Source: Bacillus norwichensis | GTDB lineage: Bacteria; Bacillota; Bacilli; Bacillales; Bacillaceae_C | Length of the DNA stretch: 64,000 nt | Direction: 5' to 3' | Assembly (NCBI RefSeq): GCF_014836955.1 | Contig: NZ_JACSPV010000014.1 | Coordinates: 1 to 64,000, forward strand | Shown here: one piece after another, positions 60,547 through 64,000 of the stretch | Numbering within the stretch: the first letter of the stretch is position 1 | Layout: each line of letters starts with the position of its first letter | Notes under the pieces: model-generated | The model's database searches: none | Seen by the model: the letters and a program-made list of their open reading frames with translations, nothing else | What the model was told of the DNA's origin: nothing | Made by a program: the position numbers and the translations under genes

Positions 60547-61668
60547 ATGAACAACAAAGAAGCGGTAGTCAATAAAAGGTCCAATCAAAGGTTCCCTTTT
60601 TATAGATTTAAGGGAACTCACCATGAAATTGGCTTACAGCATGGTGAAGCATGCAGGGGCTTAATTGAGCGCCATCTATATCTGGCAGTTGAAAGGCTTC
60701 AAAGGCAGCATGATATAGCTTTGCCAAAAATATTGGAGGAGACACTGAAATATAGAAAATACGTAAAGGAGCACTCTCCTTTTTTGGATGATGAGATTGT
60801 CGGGATTGCTAAAGGAGCAAATATTTCCATTGAAGAAGCCTATTTGCTTCAGGTACGAGCAGAAATTAATCGTTGTTTCAAGACAGACAATGAGTGTACA
60901 ACTTTTGCAGCGGCTCCTGAATCTACAAAAGAAGGTACTACCATTATTGGTCAAAACGCTGATCTTCCGGAATTTTATTCTTCTATATCCATTATAAAAG
61001 AAGTAGAGCCGGAAGAAGGAAAAGCCACATTAATGTTGACTCCCGCGGGCCAAGTGTCTTACATAGGCATTAATAATGCTGGGATGGGTGTTTTTGCAAA
61101 TTTTCTAGAATGTGAGGGATGGAGAGAAGGCTATCCACGCTACCTGTTCTCTAGGTTTGCATTGACACATGACTGCGTAGAAGAAGCAGTAAAGGACCTT
61201 CGAAGTCTTCCTCGTGCCTCATCACGTAATTTAATCATGTCCGATAAAAATGGAGTAATAGCAAATATGGAAACAACGGTTACGGATGATGCTCTATTAA
61301 AGCCAAAGGACGGGATTCTGGCACATGCCAATCATTATCTCTCTAAGGAATTGTTGAACGAAGAACGGTCTAAAGGTTACCTTTTGAATAACTCTAAAAT
61401 ACGGCAACAGCGAATGGAGCAATTATTGCTAGAGAAAAAAGGCGAAATAACTGTGGAGATAATGAAAGAGATCATGCGGGACAGAGAGAACTATCCGAAC
61501 TGTTTATGTCAAGCTCCTGGGGATGAGAGCATGCAGGCACCTGGAGACAACGGAGGGGATATTGTTACATTTGCATCAGTAATTGCTGAACCTGAGGCGG
61601 GAAGAATGTGGGTTGCAATGGGGCCGCCAAATGAATATGAGTACCATCTTTATTCCTTTACACGTTGA
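60547..61668 (+). CDS. C45-type (AAT-like) autoproteolytic acyltransferase/hydrolase
   Basis: This 373-aa Ntn-hydrolase-like protein has FKGTHHEIGLQHGEACRG near 25 and the nucleophile region NECTTFAA (about Cys 117), then GQNADLPEFYSS, which marks the acyl-CoA:isopenicillin-N acyltransferase family (peptidase C45). Cys would become the N-terminal nucleophile after self-cleavage. Bacterial members cleave or transfer acyl/amide groups; substrate unknown. AGGAGG precedes ATG 60547. It is followed by peptide ABC genes, so an imported peptide-like amide is plausible. Confidence 0.85.
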   Translation: MNNKEAVVNKRSNQRFPFYRFKGTHHEIGLQHGEACRGLIERHLYLAVERLQRQHDIALPKILEETLKYRKYVKEHSPFLDDEIVGIAKGANISIEEAYLLQVRAEINRCFKTDNECTTFAAAPESTKEGTTIIGQNADLPEFYSSISIIKEVEPEEGKATLMLTPAGQVSYIGINNAGMGVFANFLECEGWREGYPRYLFSRFALTHDCVEEAVKDLRSLPRASSRNLIMSDKNGVIANMETTVTDDALLKPKDGILAHANHYLSKELLNEERSKGYLLNNSKIRQQRMEQLLLEKKGEITVEIMKEIMRDRENYPNCLCQAPGDESMQAPGDNGGDIVTFASVIAEPEAGRMWVAMGPPNEYEYHLYSFTR

Positions 61669-61784
61669 ATAAATAGTTGCTATATGGAGGTGGTGAAGTT
61701 TACCACTTTCTCTAAATAAAAGCAGTATGCCAAGTTTATTTAAAAATGTATTCGCTTGCAATTAAATGAAAAGGGGATGAAGTA

Positions 61785-63350
61785 ATGAGAGCAAGTAAAA
61801 TGGTATGGATGGTATGTATATTATCCATTATTGCTTTGGTCGCCGGCTGTAAATCAACCAACACAAATTCAAACTCGGATTTCGATATGGATAAAGAATT
61901 AATTGTGGCCTATCCTAGCCAGCCGCCATCCTTGGATACTCATACCAATACGACAACTGCAACGTCAAATATAGGAAAGAATATTTTCGAATCATTAGTT
62001 ACTATGGATTCTAATTATGGTGTGCAGCCAATGCTTGCTGATTCATGGGAATTAAAAGAGGATGGACGCGTTATCGAATTTAAACTGCGTAAGGATGTCA
62101 AATTTCATAATGGGGAAACAATGACAGCTAAAGATGTTGTTGCCTCAATGAACCGGTGGCTTGAAAATTCTAGTTCAGCGGAAGAAACATTTGATGATGC
62201 CTCCTTCTCAGAGATTGATGATTATACAGTTAAGTTAGAAATGTCACAGCCGACCTCAACTGCTTTAGTTGTACTTGCTTATTCTGGAGGCGAGTTAGCG
62301 AGTATTATGCCAGCGTCTGTTATTGAAAACATTAAAGGGGACAAATTAACTGAATTTATAGGGACTGGGCCTTTTCAACTTGAGTCTTGGCAACAGGATC
62401 AACAGATTCATTTGAAGAAGTTTAAAGATTATTCAAGTCGAGAGGAAGCATCTGATGGATTGTCAGGAAAGAAGGAAGCTCTAGTTGATGATTTGTATTT
62501 TAATTTTGTAGCCGATTCCTCTACTAGACTTGCTGGAATACAGTCCGGAGAATACGATGTGGCACATAGTATTCCGTATGATAGCACGGATCAACTTAAG
62601 AGCAATCCTAACGTCAAATTATATTCTTCGCCAAATACAATATTGAACATTTACTTGAATAAAAAGAAGGGCTTGTTTTCAGATTTAAGCGCAAGGAAAG
62701 CGCTTGCCACTGGTATAAACAAAGAGGCTATTTTAAAGGCTTCCTTTGGTAATTCGGAAAATTACGAAAAAACTCATCATATGATGATGTACCATCAAGA
62801 AGGTCAGTGGTCCAGCGATATCGGGAAAGAAGAATACAACATTCATGATGCAGAAAAGGCCAAGGAACTATTTAAAAAGGCTGGGTACAATGGGGAAACT
62901 CTTAAAATAATGGCTACCAGAGATTATGAATATGTGTATAGCTCCGCCGTTGTTTTGCAGGAACAATTAAACCAAATGGGAATTAACGCTGAAGTGGAAG
63001 TCTATGATTGGCCTACTTTTGTAGATAAACGGGACAACCCGGATAATTATGATATTACGATCATTCCTAATACTGCGAAGCCGGAGCCATCTTCTCTTGC
63101 GTTTATGAGATCTGATTTTACTGGTTGGACAGACAGTGAAGAATTGAATGAGATTTTGGAGGAGTTTCGCAGGGCTCCATCATTGGAGGAGGCCCAAAAA
63201 AAATATAATGACTTACAGGCCTGGTTTATCGACTATATCCCAATCATTAAAATTGGCGATGTAAATTCTATCTATGCTTCGAGGGATAATATTTCAGAAA
63301 TCGAATATGTGGATGGGGCTATTTACTGGAATGTCACGAAATCCAAATAA
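61785..63350 (+). CDS. Peptide/nickel ABC transporter substrate-binding lipoprotein (DppA/OppA type)
   Basis: This 521-aa SBP_bac_5 protein has signal peptide with lipobox VAGC (Cys about 22), then YPSQPPSLDTHTNTT, KDVKFHNGETMTAKDVVASMNRW and IGTGPFQLESWQQDQ, typical of dipeptide/oligopeptide receptors. Contacts the permease gene directly after it; the C45-type hydrolase ahead may process the ligand. AAGGGGATG precedes ATG 61785. About 175 bp separate it from the permease start, with a hairpin that can lower permease expression. Confidence 0.9.
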   Translation: MRASKMVWMVCILSIIALVAGCKSTNTNSNSDFDMDKELIVAYPSQPPSLDTHTNTTTATSNIGKNIFESLVTMDSNYGVQPMLADSWELKEDGRVIEFKLRKDVKFHNGETMTAKDVVASMNRWLENSSSAEETFDDASFSEIDDYTVKLEMSQPTSTALVVLAYSGGELASIMPASVIENIKGDKLTEFIGTGPFQLESWQQDQQIHLKKFKDYSSREEASDGLSGKKEALVDDLYFNFVADSSTRLAGIQSGEYDVAHSIPYDSTDQLKSNPNVKLYSSPNTILNIYLNKKKGLFSDLSARKALATGINKEAILKASFGNSENYEKTHHMMMYHQEGQWSSDIGKEEYNIHDAEKAKELFKKAGYNGETLKIMATRDYEYVYSSAVVLQEQLNQMGINAEVEVYDWPTFVDKRDNPDNYDITIIPNTAKPEPSSLAFMRSDFTGWTDSEELNEILEEFRRAPSLEEAQKKYNDLQAWFIDYIPIIKIGDVNSIYASRDNISEIEYVDGAIYWNVTKSK

Positions 63351-63462
63351 TTACTTTTTTATAAAATATATGTAGTTTCAAGCGCTGGATAATTTACCAG
63401 AATAGTTACAGCTTTTCTTTTGATACGTGCTTCATATGCCACTCTATTGAAAAAGAGAGAGT

Positions 63463-63495
63463 CCCCGATCACCGATTTAAATGGAATGATCGGGG
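63463..63495 (+). terminator. Attenuator-like hairpin between binding protein and permease genes
   Basis: CCCCGATCA (63463-63471) pairs with TGATCGGGG (63487-63495), loop 15, followed by a weak T-stretch. Such hairpins behind a binding-protein gene typically make the receptor more abundant than the permease. Confidence 0.6.
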
Positions 63496-63525
63496 TGCTT
63501 TATTAAAGATTTGGGGGGACAGACT

Positions 63526-64000
63526 TTGTGGTCATATATATTAAAAAGAACTTTATCCTTAATCCCAATACTGTTCATCGTGTCCCTAGTGATATTTTTC
63601 ATTATACATTTAACACCGGGTGATCCTGTTTCCTATATGTTGGGAGATGAAGCGACTGAAGAACAGATTAATAATGTACGTGAAGAGATGGGGTTAAACC
63701 AACCTATCTATCAGCAATATTTTCATTGGATTACAAATGTACTGAAAGGAGACTTTGGGGTCTCGTTTCATATGAATACAACCGTTTTAGAAGCTATCTT
63801 TTCCCATGTTACTCCTACTTTGTCTCTTGCAATTTTTGCCCAGGTGATTGCATTGTTCATTGCCATTCCACTTGGAATTATCGCCGCTATTAAGCGGGGA
63901 ACGATTGTGGATCAGGCAGTGATGGGATTATCACTACTAGGTATGGCTGTGCCAAGTTTTTTATTGGCTCTCTTTCTAGTTTTGTTGATCGGAGTTCATT
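63526..64000 (+). CDS. Peptide ABC transporter permease (DppB type), partial
   Basis: The window ends inside this gene: 158 codons are present. TTG 63526 follows GGGGGG by 7 bases. It starts WSYILKRTLSLIPILFIVSL (first TM helix), then HLTPGDPVSYMLG, the family marker after TM1, NNVREEMGLNQPI, and a hydrophobic stretch near FAQVIALFIAIPLGIIAAIKRG. This is the DppB/OppB inner-membrane subunit; a DppC partner and ATPases should follow outside the window. Confidence 0.88.
   Translation, partial: MWSYILKRTLSLIPILFIVSLVIFFIIHLTPGDPVSYMLGDEATEEQINNVREEMGLNQPIYQQYFHWITNVLKGDFGVSFHMNTTVLEAIFSHVTPTLSLAIFAQVIALFIAIPLGIIAAIKRGTIVDQAVMGLSLLGMAVPSFLLALFLVLLIGVH

Noticed and set aside
1-64000. tRNA, rRNA, intact transposase or prophage genes
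   Set aside because: I read both strands for cloverleaf-like and rRNA sequences, integrases and transposases and found none I could support; a covariance-model scan would settle the RNA genes.

Overview
The window looks like the chromosome of a low-GC, Gram-positive, spore-former-type Bacillaceae (Bacillus or a close genus). The evidence is strong AGGAGG-type ribosome binding sites, frequent TTG/GTG starts, intrinsic terminators, and Bacillales-specific parts: a PyrR attenuator, a Fur 7-1-7 box, a CIRCE element, cre boxes, a BceRS-BceAB-type module, a B. subtilis-type Fnr with C-terminal cysteines, a SinI-like peptide and an HPr-kinase paralog. The window starts in an intergenic region and ends inside a peptide-ABC permease gene. 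I saw no rRNA, tRNA, CRISPR array or intact insertion sequence.

Layout. 0.2-2.3 kb: GntR/FCD regulator and NhaC-type antiporter. 2.4-4.9 kb: pdxR divergent from a pdxS that lacks pdxT. 5-7 kb: glycine-zipper stress-type protein and a sodium:neurotransmitter-type symporter. 7.2-11.1 kb: Fur-controlled siderophore ABC operon. 11.4-14.3 kb: two small envelope or unknown genes, a Fic protein and a TraB-family protein. 14.4-17 kb: alpha/beta hydrolase coupled to a sodium:solute symporter. 17-21.7 kb: Bce-type antimicrobial-peptide detoxification module. 21.8-24.5 kb: codBA behind a PyrR attenuator. 24.9-30.3 kb: small lipoprotein, subtilase, DinB and PdaC-like deacetylase. 30.5-32.7 kb: htpG with CIRCE. 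32.7-35.4 kb: ureohydrolase, folE and an SDR. 35.7-41.1 kb: LysM-3D protein, a glycine riboswitch before an ACT/UPF0210 pair, an alanine/glycine symporter and sodA. 41.4-48.8 kb: psiE, a SinI-like peptide, a divergent two-component system, two methyltransferases, decayed fragments and small membrane proteins. 48.9-53.9 kb: MOSC protein, SLC13 permease, DinB and the HPr-kinase paralog. 53.9-57.6 kb: ba3-type cytochrome oxidase operon and fnr. 57.6-60.4 kb: a large non-coding stretch ending in a repeat array, then a ParM-like actin and a ribbon-helix-helix-type partner. 60.5-64 kb: C45-type hydrolase and an oligopeptide ABC system.

How the genes fit together. Several cis-sites tie genes to signals: two exact TGTGA-N6-TCACA boxes suggest that Fnr controls itself and the ba3 oxidase, and a cre site precedes the HPr-kinase paralog and another precedes the alanine/glycine symporter. 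A single glycine aptamer with its own terminator precedes the ACT/UPF0210 pair, next to that symporter. The most unusual locus is the actin-like ATPase plus DNA-binding partner, preceded by eleven GTNNAC hexamers at 8/12/13/21/24-bp steps. This is the layout of a type II (ParMRC-like) partition cassette, here among housekeeping genes.

Small genes found by direct translation are a 47-aa SinI-like peptide, a 40-aa oxidase subunit IIa and a 27-aa hydrophobic peptide behind oxidase subunit I. Dispersed repeats include an IS200/IS605-end-like hairpin element (two partial copies) and two copies of a TGTCCAGCT...GGCGCTT intergenic repeat.
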